Source of the DNA: Methanobrevibacter sp.
GTDB taxonomy: Archaea; Methanobacteriota; Methanobacteria; Methanobacteriales; Methanobacteriaceae
NCBI GenBank assembly: GCA_024689425.1
Contig: JAILDN010000033.1
Coordinates: forward strand, 1 to 64,000
Length of the DNA: 64,000 nucleotides
Direction: 5' to 3'
The notes under the pieces were generated by a model. The model made no database searches, was not told where the DNA came from, and saw nothing but the letters and a program-made list of their open reading frames with translations. A program made the position numbers and the translations under genes. Position 1 is the stretch's first letter. Every line of letters starts with the position of its first letter. This document shows, piece after piece, positions 1 to 9,990 of this stretch.

Positions 1-37
1 AATTGAAAATTCACTCTAAAATTGAGTATAATAAAAA

Positions 38-155
38 GTAATACTATTTTAAATAGTAAAATGAATAATTAAATAGGTTAACAGTGTTATATAAAAGTAA
101 TACTAAAAATGAAAAATTAGTGAAAAAAGTAATAAATTAATTTATATAAGTAATA
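38..155 (+). promoter_or_regulatory. cbiM leader with GTAATA repeats and TATA box
   Basis: The 192 bases before cbiM hold no gene. GTAATA occurs at 38, 97, 129 and 150, twice followed by C, and a palindrome TACTATTTTAAATAGTA lies at 42-58. A TATA-like stretch at about 142-148 would start transcription near 170, and the last repeat lies just downstream of it. Repeats around the promoter of a metal permease suggest a metal-responsive operator. That is inference; I cannot assign it to NikR or any other regulator. Confidence 0.3.
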
Positions 156-192
156 ATACATAAATCACTTATGAAAAACACATGGTGATTAA

Positions 193-816
193 ATGCATTT
201 ACCTGATGGGATAGTACCCTTAAATCAAGCGTTAATATATTGGATTATTACATTAATCATAATGAGCTTATTCTTCTACAAATTTTCAAAAGACGAAAAC
301 AAAGGAAAAAGAATAGTATCAATGGCAATATTTAGTGTGTTTACAATAACTGTAACCTCATTATCTATTCCATCCCCATTTGGAGTTCCGATCCACTTCT
401 TTTTAATACCTCTTGTTGCAATACTGCTAGGACCTTTAAGTTCCAATATTGTTTCATTTTTAAGCCTCCTGATGCAGGCATTACTATTGAATATGGGTGG
501 AATAACAATACTTGGAGCCAATTTCATAGTTATGGGATTAATATTGTCCTTTGCAACATTTGGATTCTATAGATTATTTGAAGATATAAATAAGAAATTT
601 GCAATATTTGCTTCAACATTAATAGGAATAATGGCTGCAACATTTGGGCAAATAGTAATATTACTAATATCAGGAGCAATGAACTTTGATTCCCTGCTTG
701 CAACATTACTACCGTTCTACTTATTTATCTCAATAATAGAAGGATTTTCAAATGTAATCATTATAAGCGCGATTGAAAGAATAAAACCAGAAATAATGGA
801 AATTAATAAAATATAG
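193..816 (+). CDS. cbiM: CbiM/NikM-type cobalt or nickel ECF transporter substrate-binding membrane protein
   Basis: Integral membrane S-component that captures Co2+ or Ni2+ for an energy-coupling-factor transporter. The protein begins MHLPDG, the hallmark of CbiM/NikM in which the N-terminal Met and His2 ligate the metal. The remaining 200 residues are almost entirely hydrophobic, with about six membrane segments, a normal family length. A second gene follows after 8 bases and encodes a secreted single-pass protein, probably a partner subunit. No CbiQ or CbiO gene is adjacent, so the energising module must be shared or encoded elsewhere. In a methanogen the metal would serve cobamide (Co) or F430 and hydrogenase (Ni); sequence alone does not decide which. 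Confidence 0.9.
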   Translation: MHLPDGIVPLNQALIYWIITLIIMSLFFYKFSKDENKGKRIVSMAIFSVFTITVTSLSIPSPFGVPIHFFLIPLVAILLGPLSSNIVSFLSLLMQALLLNMGGITILGANFIVMGLILSFATFGFYRLFEDINKKFAIFASTLIGIMAATFGQIVILLISGAMNFDSLLATLLPFYLFISIIEGFSNVIIISAIERIKPEIMEINKI

Positions 817-824
817 GTGAAAAA

Positions 825-1310
825 ATGAAATATTTAAAAATTTTAATACTATTATCTGCATTATTACTTGGAATAAGTACAGTTTCAGCACATGGGGTCG
901 ATATAACAAACGACACAATGGTAATAGCAAACGAAACTAACGGTCAACTTATAAAAAATATTGCAGATGCAAATGGAATTAATATAAGTGTTTATAAATT
1001 TAATTCAGCTGATGAAGTAGCACACATCTTAGAACACAGTGTGAATAACACAAACAAAAGAATTCTAGTTTTAGCGTATCAAAACATTGCCAAAGACTTT
1101 TTAAAAAATCATTCGGATTTATCAAATAGGATAATTGTCGTTGATGATGTAAATAATGATACGATACTTAAAGGTTTACATGAGATTTTCAACGTCAAAA
1201 CCGGAAATGCTGGCGAAAGCAACTTTGGATTACCATTGATTATAGGAATAGTGATTGGTATACTCGCCGGTATAGGGTGCGGTGTTTTAATAATGAAAAA
1301 GAAAAATTAA
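825..1310 (+). CDS. Secreted, membrane-anchored partner of CbiM (CbiN/NikN-like role inferred)
   Basis: The 161-residue protein has a signal peptide (about residues 1-22, ending STVSA), an extracytoplasmic domain of about 105 residues, and a C-terminal membrane helix (about 135-157) ending in KKKN. The mature protein would begin HGVD, a potential N-terminal His metal ligand. It starts 8 bases after cbiM behind an AGGTGA ribosome site, so the two are surely co-transcribed. CbiN and NikN are also small membrane-tethered extracytoplasmic subunits, but this domain is longer and I do not recognise its family. A role as auxiliary metal-uptake subunit is inference from context. Confidence 0.55.
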   Translation: MKYLKILILLSALLLGISTVSAHGVDITNDTMVIANETNGQLIKNIADANGINISVYKFNSADEVAHILEHSVNNTNKRILVLAYQNIAKDFLKNHSDLSNRIIVVDDVNNDTILKGLHEIFNVKTGNAGESNFGLPLIIGIVIGILAGIGCGVLIMKKKN

Positions 1311-1311
1311 G

Positions 1312-1335
1312 TATTTAGGTTATTTAACCTAAATA
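1312..1335. terminator. Bidirectional hairpin between convergent genes
   Basis: Perfect 10-bp arms TATTTAGGTT and AACCTAAATA flank a 4-base loop, followed by a T-run on the plus strand. The hairpin overlaps the stop codon of the minus-strand flavoprotein gene and sits 2 bases after the plus-strand stop. Confidence 0.6.
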
Positions 1336-1913
1336 TATTTTTTTAAAAAATTTTCAAACTCTTTTAAAGTTCTATCTAATGATTTCATCCCATACTCATC
1401 TTTTTTAATATCATCTAAACTGTCATTTGACCAGAAAGAAGCACCAAGATTAGATCCAAACGGACCTCCGCTAACAGGAATTATTCCATGAATCATGAAA
1501 TAAGTTATATTTTTTAAGTGGGCAAAATCCTGTCCGCCTGTGCGGTCTCCACCAACTGCGATGCTCATTCCAATTTTTCCTCTTAACAGATTATAGTCAA
1601 CCGCTTCAAAAGCACGTGTTCTATCCATAATGGCTGCCAGATTACTTGAGATTCCACCGCTTTGAATAGAAGTGGCTAAAATGATTCCATCAGCTTCCTG
1701 TAACCCCTTATAAACATCTGCCATGTCATCTTCTATGATACATTTTTTATTTTCCAGGCAATAATCACAATGCATACAAGGTTTAATATCCTTTCCAAAG
1801 CAAGAAAATAATTCTGTTTCAAACCCATCACTTTCAAGCTTTTCTAAAGCACTTTTAACAACATATTCTGTTGTATTACTCCTAGGACTTCCACAAATTC
1901 CAAAAACTTTCAT
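1329..1913 (-). CDS. Iron-sulfur flavoprotein (Isf family), NADPH-dependent FMN reductase fold
   Basis: Cytoplasmic flavodoxin-fold protein binding FMN and probably a [4Fe-4S] cluster. The N-terminus reads MKVFGICGSPRSNT, the FMN phosphate-binding loop. A compact cysteine motif CMHCDYCLENKKC (C-x2-C-x2-C-x5-C) is the Isf signature. GGDRTGGQ and a GGPFGSNLGA stretch complete the flavin site. The family in methanogens transfers electrons and can reduce O2 or H2O2; the partner here is unknown. An ATG 15 bases upstream (MYLIK) is possible, but the family start fits the internal ATG and neither has a clear ribosome site. Confidence 0.85.
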   Translation of the reverse strand: MKVFGICGSPRSNTTEYVVKSALEKLESDGFETELFSCFGKDIKPCMHCDYCLENKKCIIEDDMADVYKGLQEADGIILATSIQSGGISSNLAAIMDRTRAFEAVDYNLLRGKIGMSIAVGGDRTGGQDFAHLKNITYFMIHGIIPVSGGPFGSNLGASFWSNDSLDDIKKDEYGMKSLDRTLKEFENFLKKYI

Positions 1914-2044
1914 TTTAATCAGATACATATATGGATTTTAGAATTAATAAAAATTTCTTCTAAAGTTTATCCACAATTCATGCAAAATTTTATTAATATC
2001 TAAACTTCATAAATTATTATAATAGTAATTATTGAGGATTATGC

Positions 2045-2890
2045 ATGAAAGTAGGAAAGGGTGTTGTAAAAAAATATTCAAGAGAATATCATAGGACTCT
2101 CAAAAATGGTGAGAGGAAAAAATATACTACTGAGCAGATTCAAATTACAGTGCCAAAAAATGAAGATATTTATACTAATCAAGAAGATGTTCTCATTATC
2201 CCTGAATCCGAAATTGAAAACTTTAATAATTTACAAGAAGAATTAGATTTTCAAAAAATAGCTAACTATTTTTATGTAGAGGAAGTGGAAAAATTGGAAA
2301 GGCAACTTAAAGAAGCGGACCCTTCAAAATACGAAAAAATTATTGAGGAACTCAAAAAAGAACTCCATTCAAAAGAAAATGAAATTAATGACTTAGAATC
2401 CATTAATTCTAAAGCAAAACAAAAAACGTTAGCTATTTTAAAAGAAGAAAATGACACGATTAAAAACAAGCATTCCAAATTAATTGAAGAAAATGAAAAT
2501 CTAAAAAACAAATATGTTAACATGAAAATTGAGAACGAGAATCTCAAAAACAAATACACAAGTATTAAAGAAGAAAATAAAAACCTTAAAAGCAAATGTT
2601 CCAATTTAAAAGAAAAACATGCTGACATTAAAAATAGTTACGATAACATAACAACCAAATATGATCAATTGAAACAGGAAAATCTTAACACTAAAACCTC
2701 TTATGCAGAAATGTATGCTGTCAATGAAGATTTAGAAAAAGATTATGACGATTTACGCCTAGATTACAATGATTTGGTTGACAAATATAATAATTTAGAA
2801 GAAGAATTATATAAATTAAAAACAACTAAAACTCGCGATGAATACATTGCTAGCAGAGTTAAAGAATTTATTTTAAATAATGAACTTTAA
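2045..2890 (+). CDS. Coiled-coil protein of unknown function
   Basis: The protein of 281 residues has a short basic, non-coiled N-terminus (about 1-45, KKYSREYHRTLKNGERKKY) followed from about residue 60 by continuous charged coiled coil to the end. Within it a repeated phrase of the type EENENLKNKY / IENENLKNKYTSI / EENKNLKSKCSNL recurs with a period near 14, suggesting internal duplication. No signal peptide or membrane segment is present. A GAGGA ribosome site precedes the ATG. It overlaps the convergent zinc-ribbon gene by 4 bases. I do not recognise a family; a structural or scaffolding role is only a guess. Confidence 0.6.
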   Translation: MKVGKGVVKKYSREYHRTLKNGERKKYTTEQIQITVPKNEDIYTNQEDVLIIPESEIENFNNLQEELDFQKIANYFYVEEVEKLERQLKEADPSKYEKIIEELKKELHSKENEINDLESINSKAKQKTLAILKEENDTIKNKHSKLIEENENLKNKYVNMKIENENLKNKYTSIKEENKNLKSKCSNLKEKHADIKNSYDNITTKYDQLKQENLNTKTSYAEMYAVNEDLEKDYDDLRLDYNDLVDKYNNLEEELYKLKTTKTRDEYIASRVKEFILNNEL

Positions 2891-3165
2891 AATTGATAAT
2901 CGTCCTTAAATTCAGGATTCCATCTTTTTAAACCTGGAATAAAAGTTGTTGTAATACCAGTTGCAGTAGTTTCAGGCAATCTTGGATTTTTTTCCATCAT
3001 CTCTTTTGACTTACGGATAATCATCTCTCTTAATGTGATGTCCGGTTCTGTGTATTTTCCGTCTTGAAAGCAATCCTTACAAAATTCTGGGTTTAGACTA
3101 CCGTCTTCATTTGTTCCATAATCTTCTTTTACAATAGGCCTGCCACAAGAATTACAAAATCCCAT
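2887..3165 (-). CDS. Small putative zinc-ribbon protein
   Basis: The 92-residue protein carries an N-terminal zinc-ribbon, CNSCGRP at residues 4-10 and a second CKDC pair about 20 residues later, with a GTNEDGSLNPEFC stretch between them. This matches the putative zinc ribbon domain found in small prokaryotic proteins. The C-terminal half is helical and charged. GAGGT precedes the ATG. It lies 49 bases downstream of fae-hps on the same strand and may be the last gene of a thrS-fae-hps transcript. The function is unknown. Confidence 0.7.
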   Translation of the reverse strand: MGFCNSCGRPIVKEDYGTNEDGSLNPEFCKDCFQDGKYTEPDITLREMIIRKSKEMMEKNPRLPETTATGITTTFIPGLKRWNPEFKDDYQF

Positions 3166-3214
3166 GAGAATACCTCTTTTTTAAAAAAAAATAGAAAATA
3201 AATTAGAAATTAAT

Positions 3215-4450
3215 CTAATTTACTTGTTCGTCTTCATCCATTGCAAGTCTCATATTATCAGGGTCAGGTGGGAAATGAGCCAAGAAGTCTTGAGCGGATC
3301 TTCTGACATCCCTTGAACCGATGATATATCTTCCTGCAATAATTACATCTGCACCTTTTTCGATAGCTTCTTCAACATTTTCTGGAGTAATTCCACCAGC
3401 TACTGCTATAAGGCCACCGCCAAGGATTTCTTTAATCTTTTTAATGTTACCCCATTCAGTCATTTCACTGACATCTTCACCTTTTTCAGCTTTGTAGGTT
3501 TCGAGGTCAACATTTCTGTGTAATAATACTATATCTGGTTTTAAATCATCAGGTAATTGTGACAATTTATCTTCAAAGTCTTTAACATTCATCATGTCTA
3601 AGATAGCATAAATACCTTGTTTTTGGGTTTCGTGAATAGCTTTCTTAATAGATTCGATAGTACCGAGTCCAGAAATAGCTACTGCATCAGCAGTTGCGTC
3701 TGCAGCCATTTTAATTTCTACACGACCAACATCCAAAGTTTTTAAATCAGCAATAATGAATGCAGATGGGCGAAGGGCTCTGATATCTTCAACTACACCG
3801 ACGCCGAATTTTTTAACGAGTGGTGTACCTGCTTCAACAAGCACTCTTTCCTTGTCAGGTAAATCACCGAGGATTTTTGCCATTGCTTCTTTACTGTCCA
3901 AGTCAAGTGCAACTTGTAAGTAAGGTGGAGACCAAAGTTTTTGTACTCTGAATCCCATGATTGGGTGGGTTCCACGATCTTTTTCTGCAAGTACTTTATC
4001 AATTGATGGGTATCCTTCCATAGCTCTTCTAATAGCTAATTTAGTTGCACCATAGTTATATTGATAAATTTTCCTGAAATCTTTTGCAGAAGGGTCGATG
4101 AATACACTAACATTGATGACAATGTCTTCTACAATTTCTTTTGGAATATATCCGTCTTCTACTGCATCAGCTACTGCTCTTGCAACAGCAGTTTGTGCAG
4201 GTCCAAATATTTTACTAGCATCTTCTAAATCACCAACAGTTACTTTAGGAATAATTAAAGTAGCTGGTTTGGTCATTAAATTTGGTCTAATTACACTAGT
4301 TAATGGAGTGTGACCTATTGAGAGGTTAGACAATCCATTAGCGAAAGCTTGACCAACAGGTCCGAATTTATCACCAATTAATAAATCAATGTGGGCTAAT
4401 TCAGGGCCGTCTCCAATAAGAGCTTCTCCGATTCTATACATTGGGTCCAT
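3215..4450 (-). CDS. fae-hps: Bifunctional formaldehyde-activating enzyme / 3-hexulose-6-phosphate synthase
   Basis: A two-domain cytoplasmic enzyme. Residues 1 to about 160 are Fae, which condenses formaldehyde with tetrahydromethanopterin; the catalytic His is H20 in [16 protein letters not shown]. Residues about 170-411 are a TIM-barrel 3-hexulose-6-phosphate synthase with [21 protein letters not shown] and [10 protein letters not shown]. The fusion is characteristic of methanogens, where Hps running in reverse makes ribulose 5-phosphate for nucleotide synthesis and Fae disposes of the released formaldehyde. GGAGG precedes the ATG. It sits 55 bases downstream of thrS on the same strand and is probably co-transcribed. 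Confidence 0.95.
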   Translation of the reverse strand: MDPMYRIGEALIGDGPELAHIDLLIGDKFGPVGQAFANGLSNLSIGHTPLTSVIRPNLMTKPATLIIPKVTVGDLEDASKIFGPAQTAVARAVADAVEDGYIPKEIVEDIVINVSVFIDPSAKDFRKIYQYNYGATKLAIRRAMEGYPSIDKVLAEKDRGTHPIMGFRVQKLWSPPYLQVALDLDSKEAMAKILGDLPDKERVLVEAGTPLVKKFGVGVVEDIRALRPSAFIIADLKTLDVGRVEIKMAADATADAVAISGLGTIESIKKAIHETQKQGIYAILDMMNVKDFEDKLSQLPDDLKPDIVLLHRNVDLETYKAEKGEDVSEMTEWGNIKKIKEILGGGLIAVAGGITPENVEEAIEKGADVIIAGRYIIGSRDVRRSAQDFLAHFPPDPDNMRLAMDEDEQVN

Positions 4451-4505
4451 TAAATTTCCTCCGTTATAATAACACTTAATAATTTATTTTTATTTGTAAA
4501 TATAA

Positions 4506-6329
4506 TTATTGGAAATTAATCCTTTTTGAGATATCTTTTGGTAAAGGTAATCTTCTATAAGGCATTCCTTTAGTTTTTTCTTTAATTTCTGCAATTAATT
4601 CATCTACATCCATATCGACTTTTTCGCCAGTTTCACGAACTGTTACTTGGAATTTGCCAGATTCAACTTCTTTATCCCCTATTACAAAGATATAAGGAAT
4701 CCATTCTTTTGAAGCATTTCTGATTTTTTTACCAACGCTTTCATCACGGTCATCTACATCCACACGGATGTTTGAACCATTGATTTTGTCGTATATTTCA
4801 TTTGCAAATTCTTTATGAGCTTCTCCAACAGTTATAATTCTAGCTTGAATTGGGCTTAACCAAGTAGGTAACATTGGAGATTTTTCATTTAATTCAATAG
4901 CTGTTTTTTCAAGCATTGCACATAAAACCCTTTCAATACTGCCTGTTGGAGAACAGTGCAAGATTGTTGGGTTATGCTGTTTACCATCTTCACCTAAGTA
5001 TTCAATATCAAATCTCTTACCGCTTTCAACATCGATTTGAACAGTAGGATTTTCAATTGGACGACCTAAGAAGTCGATGTTTGCTAAATCTATTTTACAA
5101 ACCCAATAATGATGTCTTTCAGGTAATACTTCTAAAAGAATTGGTTTATCGAATTTGCGGGCAATTTCATACATCCATTCTTCATTGTCGTCGAAGAAAT
5201 CTTGAGTAGCTCTGAAAATTACTTCAAAGTCTAAGTTCAAGTCATCCCCGGTTTGTAAACACATGTCAGTTTGAGTTGCAAATTCATCTAAAGATGCAGG
5301 AATATCAGCACAGAAAGAGTGGAAATCCGGCATTGTAAATGCTCTTAATCTCTTAAGGCCAACAACTTCCCCTTTTTTCTCATATCTAAAACTGTAATGT
5401 GTTAATTCGAAAATTTTAGCAGGTAAATTTTTCCAGGTCAAGAATGAATCACTTAATAATCTGAATGCACCGAAACAAGCTGCAAATCTTAACATTAAGT
5501 TCTTTTTAGTGTCAGTTCTGTATTGTCTTTCACCAAATTTATATGCATGCTCATAAATTGCCTGATTGTCCAAATCATAGAAGATTGGAGTTTCAACAGG
5601 CATTGCACCACGGCTAACAACTAAATCATAAACATAATCATCTAGCAAATCTCTAATTAATTTTCCTTTTGGATACCAGCGGAGATTACCAACATCAGAT
5701 GCAGGTTCATAATCACAAATTTCCTTTTCCCTCATTAACTTAACATGAGGAGGTTCACCTTCATCGGATGCACCTTGACCTAATTCATAATCAACAAGTT
5801 GTTTGAATGCTTTATTATCGAATTTAAAGTCTTCAATTTCAGTAATCTTATCTCCTTCAAGAATTTGCCATTTAGAAGGTTTTCTCTCGATTTTTTCTTC
5901 TTCGGTGTCTGCAGTTATAGTTCTTGAAAGTTCACTTAATGGGTGACCTTTACAAGAGATTTCGAATGCTTTATACCATCCGAATGGCACTCTTTGAACA
6001 TTTAAATCTTCTTCTAAAAGAGCTTTTTCAGCATCTTTTAAAATTTCAACAGCCACCTTAGGTGAGCTTAATGATGAAGATAAATGAGCATATGGATATA
6101 AAACAATATTCTCTGCTTTAACTTGGTCATTAGTTTTTAAAACCTCTTTAACTAAATTTTGAACAATTCCTTGAGGATTATCTTCGTCTTCTTTCTCAAC
6201 AGCTGTAAATACTACTAAAGAATCGTCAAAGGCCCCAGCATGCTTAGCCTCATCGATTTCTTCGGCTACAGGTGTTTTCTTTTTAACATTATAATTTAAA
6301 TAATCAGAATGAATCAACAGTATTCTCAT
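4506..6329 (-). CDS. thrS: Threonyl-tRNA synthetase, archaeal type
   Basis: Class II aminoacyl-tRNA synthetase charging tRNA-Thr. The first 140 or so residues ([20 protein letters not shown]) are the archaeal N-terminal editing domain related to D-aminoacyl-tRNA deacylase, not the bacterial TGS/editing module. The catalytic core has motif 2 around [12 protein letters not shown], the zinc-site Cys in [10 protein letters not shown] and motif 3 [11 protein letters not shown]. The C-terminal anticodon-binding domain begins near [16 protein letters not shown]. Length of 607 is normal. Gene expression probably continues into fae-hps. Confidence 0.97.
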   Translation of the reverse strand: MRILLIHSDYLNYNVKKKTPVAEEIDEAKHAGAFDDSLVVFTAVEKEDEDNPQGIVQNLVKEVLKTNDQVKAENIVLYPYAHLSSSLSSPKVAVEILKDAEKALLEEDLNVQRVPFGWYKAFEISCKGHPLSELSRTITADTEEEKIERKPSKWQILEGDKITEIEDFKFDNKAFKQLVDYELGQGASDEGEPPHVKLMREKEICDYEPASDVGNLRWYPKGKLIRDLLDDYVYDLVVSRGAMPVETPIFYDLDNQAIYEHAYKFGERQYRTDTKKNLMLRFAACFGAFRLLSDSFLTWKNLPAKIFELTHYSFRYEKKGEVVGLKRLRAFTMPDFHSFCADIPASLDEFATQTDMCLQTGDDLNLDFEVIFRATQDFFDDNEEWMYEIARKFDKPILLEVLPERHHYWVCKIDLANIDFLGRPIENPTVQIDVESGKRFDIEYLGEDGKQHNPTILHCSPTGSIERVLCAMLEKTAIELNEKSPMLPTWLSPIQARIITVGEAHKEFANEIYDKINGSNIRVDVDDRDESVGKKIRNASKEWIPYIFVIGDKEVESGKFQVTVRETGEKVDMDVDELIAEIKEKTKGMPYRRLPLPKDISKRINFQ

Positions 6330-6503
6330 TTGACCACCATATATTATGATTTAATTTTTGGATTTAATATTATATATAAATTTACATATTGAAAAGAAAA
6401 TTCGTTATATTATTAAAAATAGTGATAAAAATCTATGAAATTTAAAAATAATAGATAAAAATAAAAAAAGAGATAAAATAATAATATTTTATCTGAAACA
6501 TGT

Positions 6504-7430
6504 TTATTTGCCATTAATGATTTGTTCTTTAGTAAAACCAAATTTATCAGATAACTCCTCCACCGTATAACGACAATCAGGATCATTAACCAGTTCTCTT
6601 AAAACACTTAAAGAACCAATAATTTTACCTTCAGCTTTACCTTCAGCCTTACCTTCAGCTTTACCTTCGGCTTTACCATTAACAAATCCACGATTCTCAA
6701 TTTCTTTTTCCATATCTCCAAATCTTAATGTTTCTTTCAATCCAACCACCTCTTCTAATCTCAGGATATCTTCAATAGTCTTGGCATACTTACGAATGAT
6801 ATATCGACTACAAAAAATCATTTCAATTTTAAAATGCATATTTACTGCTTTAGCGATGTTAATTAAATGACATACAATCTCTAAAATTTCAGAATTATCT
6901 TCTTCAAATGTCCTAATCACAAGTATTAGCCAAATGAATTCAAGTTTGGTGAGAACTTTCTTACTTTCTATTTTAGTTTTTATATTACTTAATATTTTTT
7001 CACCATCATAATTTAAATATGAGATAATCTGTGGTCTCAAAATATCTGAAGGCGAAAATTTATATTCTTTTAAACATCTATTTGAAGGTAGTGAAGTAGT
7101 TATTACGGACAAAACAGGTAAATTAAATGAATATTTGTGATTTGTCCTATATTTGTCAATTTTTTTATATGTTTTTTCATTGACACTACTTGTTTCATCC
7201 TCTACATTAATTATCATTTGATGATTGTTATCCAGCAATGTCAGATAACTGATGTCAGCTTCAGCCATTGTCCCATCACTATTTGCATTCTTGTTTGGAC
7301 ATCTCCCCTGAAATATGCCGGGGAAATTGAATAATTTATGCATTGTTGGGCAATTATTATCAAAAAGCCTCTGATGAAGATAATCCATAGGTTTGGATAT
7401 GCGATATTCATCTAAATTTTTATCTACCAT
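6504..7430 (-). CDS. Rpn / PD-(D/E)XK nuclease-family (putative transposase-like) protein
   Basis: The protein of 308 residues is of the PD-(D/E)XK nuclease/transposase-like type common in Methanobrevibacter. A conserved core (EADISYLTLLDNNHQMIINVEDETSS, about 58-83) has the Asp and the strand that normally carries E-x-K/Q, here in altered form (VEDET). Near residue 260 lies a run of four GKAE units made by a 12-bp tandem repeat; such repeats are frequent before the C-terminal end of Rpn proteins. The C-terminus (YTVEELSDKFGFTKEQI) looks like a helix-turn-helix. A strong GGAGA site precedes the ATG. It stands alone between AT-rich gaps, an accessory-gene position. Related Rpn proteins promote recA-independent recombination or act in phage defence; the role here is unproven. 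Confidence 0.7.
   Translation of the reverse strand: MVDKNLDEYRISKPMDYLHQRLFDNNCPTMHKLFNFPGIFQGRCPNKNANSDGTMAEADISYLTLLDNNHQMIINVEDETSSVNEKTYKKIDKYRTNHKYSFNLPVLSVITTSLPSNRCLKEYKFSPSDILRPQIISYLNYDGEKILSNIKTKIESKKVLTKLEFIWLILVIRTFEEDNSEILEIVCHLINIAKAVNMHFKIEMIFCSRYIIRKYAKTIEDILRLEEVVGLKETLRFGDMEKEIENRGFVNGKAEGKAEGKAEGKAEGKIIGSLSVLRELVNDPDCRYTVEELSDKFGFTKEQIINGK
6624..6671. repeat. Four 12-bp in-frame tandem repeats in the Rpn-type gene
   Basis: Four consecutive copies of TTTACCTTCAGC, differing at the first base of unit 3 and one base of unit 4, plus a half unit to 6677. On the coding strand they encode repeating Gly-Lys-Ala-Glu. Unit length is a multiple of three, so copy-number change would keep the frame. 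Confidence 0.9.
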
Positions 7431-7618
7431 ACTAATCTCCTAATTTCCGGAAATTAAAATAAAGTTACTTAAGCGATTATATGATTTGTAAAAAGAATTA
7501 TATAAGTTATTTAGTTTTTTTAAGATTAAAATATGTGTTTTATACAATATAACTTGATTAAATCAATATTTTATTCAAAAAGTAAAATTATTTAATAAAA
7601 AAAGTAAAATTATTATTC

Positions 7619-8962
7619 ATGAGAATTATTTTAGCAGGAACTGGTAGTGCAGTTGGAAAGACAACAATTGCAACTGGAATTATGAAAGCCTTATCTGAAA
7701 AATATAATGTACAGCCATTTAAAGTAGGGCCAGACTATATTGATCCCTCTTATCATACATTAGCAACTGGAAATACATCAAGAAACTTAGATTCCTTTTT
7801 TATGCATGATGGGCAGGTAAGAGATTCATATAATAAAGGAATGAAAGATAAAGATATTGCAATTATTGAGGGTGTCAGAGGCCTTTATGAAGGAATTGAT
7901 TCCATTAACGACATTGGAAGTACTGCATCAATAGCTAAATCATTGAAAGCTCCTGTTATTTTAATAATTAATTCTAGAAGTTTAGTTAAGAGTGCTGCAG
8001 CATTAGTTTTAGGTTTTAAAAGTCTAGACCCTGAAATCAACATTGCTGGTGTTATTTTAAATAAAGTTAAAAACAAAGCACATTACCTTAAGACTAAAAA
8101 ATCAATTGAAGAAATCACTGACACTGAAGTTATTGGCGGCATTGTTCGTGACGACAATATTTCAATTGAACAAAGGCATTTGGGCCTTGTTCCTGCACGT
8201 GAGCGAGAAAATTCATTGAAATTTATTGATATCTGGTCTGAAACAATTAAAAATTCCATTGATTTAGACCGTTTAGTTGAAATCGCCAAGACTGCACCAA
8301 AAATCACCTCTGATTTAGAACCTATTTGGAACAAACTAAACAAGCAAAAAGTTAAAATTGGAGTTGCATATGATGAAGTCTTTAATTTCTATTATAAGGA
8401 AAATATTGAATCATTAGAGGCGAATAATGCGAAAATAGAATATTTTTCACCATTAAACGATGAAAATTTACCTGATATCGATGGATTATATATTGGTGGA
8501 GGATATCCGGAACTATTCTCAAAAGAACTATCGCAAAATACCGGCATGCTTCGCCAAATCAAAGACTTCCACTTAGATAACCGTCCAATTTTTGCCGAAT
8601 GCGGTGGTTTAATGTATCTTATGAACTCCATTCATGAAGAGAAGGTGGTAGACGTATATCCATACAAATCAATTCTAACGGACCGTGTTCAAGCACTGAA
8701 ATATACGATTGCTGAAGTTCAGCAAGACAATATTATCTCCAAGAAAGGTGAAGTTTTCCATGGACACGAATTCCATTACTCAAAAGTAATTGTCGACAGC
8801 CCAAAACATGACTTCGCATTCAAAATAACCCGTGGAAAAGGTTCTTACAATAATTTAGATGGATTTATGGAAAAAAATACACTAGCAAGCTATGTTCACA
8901 CACATGTCGCTGCAATGCCTGATTTCGGAGGCAACTTATGCATTTCAGCGATAGAAAAATAG
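7619..8962 (+). CDS. cfbB: Ni-sirohydrochlorin / cobyrinate a,c-diamide synthase
   Basis: ATP- and glutamine-dependent amidotransferase that converts the a and c acetate side chains of a metallo-tetrapyrrole to amides. In methanogens CfbB acts on Ni-sirohydrochlorin for coenzyme F430, and the same family (CbiA) acts on cobyrinate for B12. The N-terminal dethiobiotin-synthetase-like ATPase has the P-loop [10 protein letters not shown] and [12 protein letters not shown]. The C-terminal glutaminase has the nucleophile in [10 protein letters not shown] and a late His in YVHTHVA. Order and length (447) are canonical. No ribosome site is evident, so the transcript may be leaderless. The next gene overlaps its end by 25 bases. 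Confidence 0.88.
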   Translation: MRIILAGTGSAVGKTTIATGIMKALSEKYNVQPFKVGPDYIDPSYHTLATGNTSRNLDSFFMHDGQVRDSYNKGMKDKDIAIIEGVRGLYEGIDSINDIGSTASIAKSLKAPVILIINSRSLVKSAAALVLGFKSLDPEINIAGVILNKVKNKAHYLKTKKSIEEITDTEVIGGIVRDDNISIEQRHLGLVPARERENSLKFIDIWSETIKNSIDLDRLVEIAKTAPKITSDLEPIWNKLNKQKVKIGVAYDEVFNFYYKENIESLEANNAKIEYFSPLNDENLPDIDGLYIGGGYPELFSKELSQNTGMLRQIKDFHLDNRPIFAECGGLMYLMNSIHEEKVVDVYPYKSILTDRVQALKYTIAEVQQDNIISKKGEVFHGHEFHYSKVIVDSPKHDFAFKITRGKGSYNNLDGFMEKNTLASYVHTHVAAMPDFGGNLCISAIEK

Positions 8963-9990
8963 ATTTTTTTCAGCCATACATCCTGCCAATATTTATTTTA
9001 GTCATTTTAGTGATGGGTTATATCGGATCATTTAACTACAGATTTGAAAATCCGCTTAACACCCAAACAATACTTACAATTATTTTTGCGGCCATTGTTT
9101 TTTCAATAGCTGTATTTATCACTTCAAAAAAGTTTACAATAGAAAAAACTAAAGAAATAAATTTTCTATCGGAGAAAATCTTAGTAATATTTGTCATTAT
9201 AGCCCTTATATTGCAAAGCTTAAATATGCTTTTGCTTGGTGGAATACCCTTATTTGATAGTGTATTGAAATCAAAAGCCACAACCAATCTTTGGAGAATT
9301 GCATATCCGCTATTTTTAATTTTAATTAATATATTGCTTGCTAAATACTATGACAGAAAATATCTGATACTTGTTTTGCTTGGAGCATTGGTTTTCGGTC
9401 TTAACGGATATAGAACATCGGTCGTTGGCATTATTGGAAGTGTCTTCATTACAATGTACTACCTTGGGAAAATTTCAAGAAAAATAGCTTTGCTATTCAT
9501 TATAGTCATTGCAATTGGAGCAATGGGTATCGGATACATTGCAACACAATCTATTGCAACACAAGGATGGGTACTTAATCCGGTTGAATTAGTATTTTAT
9601 AGGCTGGCATTTACGCTAGAAGTGTTTGAAAAAATCATACCATTAGCTGGAACTACACATGGACACATATTATCAATGATATTCTCATCTGGAAGTCCCA
9701 GATCATTTATAGGCAATTATGTCCTTCATTATGATGTTTGTTTAACTTCAACACTATTTGGACCTGTAATGCTTGATTTTGGATATGTCGGCCTTACAAT
9801 TCAAATGCTTTTTATGGGCGCATTTTTAAAAATAATTCATTTAATAGCCAAAGAAGGAGTAGGAATTGGAATTTATTCAATAATTTTAACCCATACCTTG
9901 ATATGGATTGAAACCGGTCCAACTGACATTATGATTTGGTTTTTATACTTATTAGGCCTAATTCTGGTAATTCTAGTTAAAAGAAATTAG
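8938..9990 (+). CDS. Polytopic membrane protein, probable oligosaccharide repeat unit polymerase
   Basis: The protein of 350 residues has about ten membrane segments. [20 protein letters not shown] and the extracytoplasmic loop [21 protein letters not shown] resemble the archaeal oligosaccharide repeat unit polymerase family (Wzy/O-antigen polymerase-like), which joins lipid-linked glycan units outside the membrane; a part in cell-wall or surface glycan assembly would fit. The start inside cfbB is well supported by GGAGG 6 bases before the ATG, so it is co-transcribed and translationally coupled to cfbB, though no metabolic link is obvious. Family assignment is from memory of motifs. Confidence 0.6.
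   Translation: MHFSDRKIDFFQPYILPIFILVILVMGYIGSFNYRFENPLNTQTILTIIFAAIVFSIAVFITSKKFTIEKTKEINFLSEKILVIFVIIALILQSLNMLLLGGIPLFDSVLKSKATTNLWRIAYPLFLILINILLAKYYDRKYLILVLLGALVFGLNGYRTSVVGIIGSVFITMYYLGKISRKIALLFIIVIAIGAMGIGYIATQSIATQGWVLNPVELVFYRLAFTLEVFEKIIPLAGTTHGHILSMIFSSGSPRSFIGNYVLHYDVCLTSTLFGPVMLDFGYVGLTIQMLFMGAFLKIIHLIAKEGVGIGIYSIILTHTLIWIETGPTDIMIWFLYLLGLILVILVKRN

Noticed and set aside
6624-6677. Short tandem repeats as a CRISPR-like array
   Set aside because: Units are 12 bp, contiguous, without spacers, and lie in frame inside a protein-coding gene.
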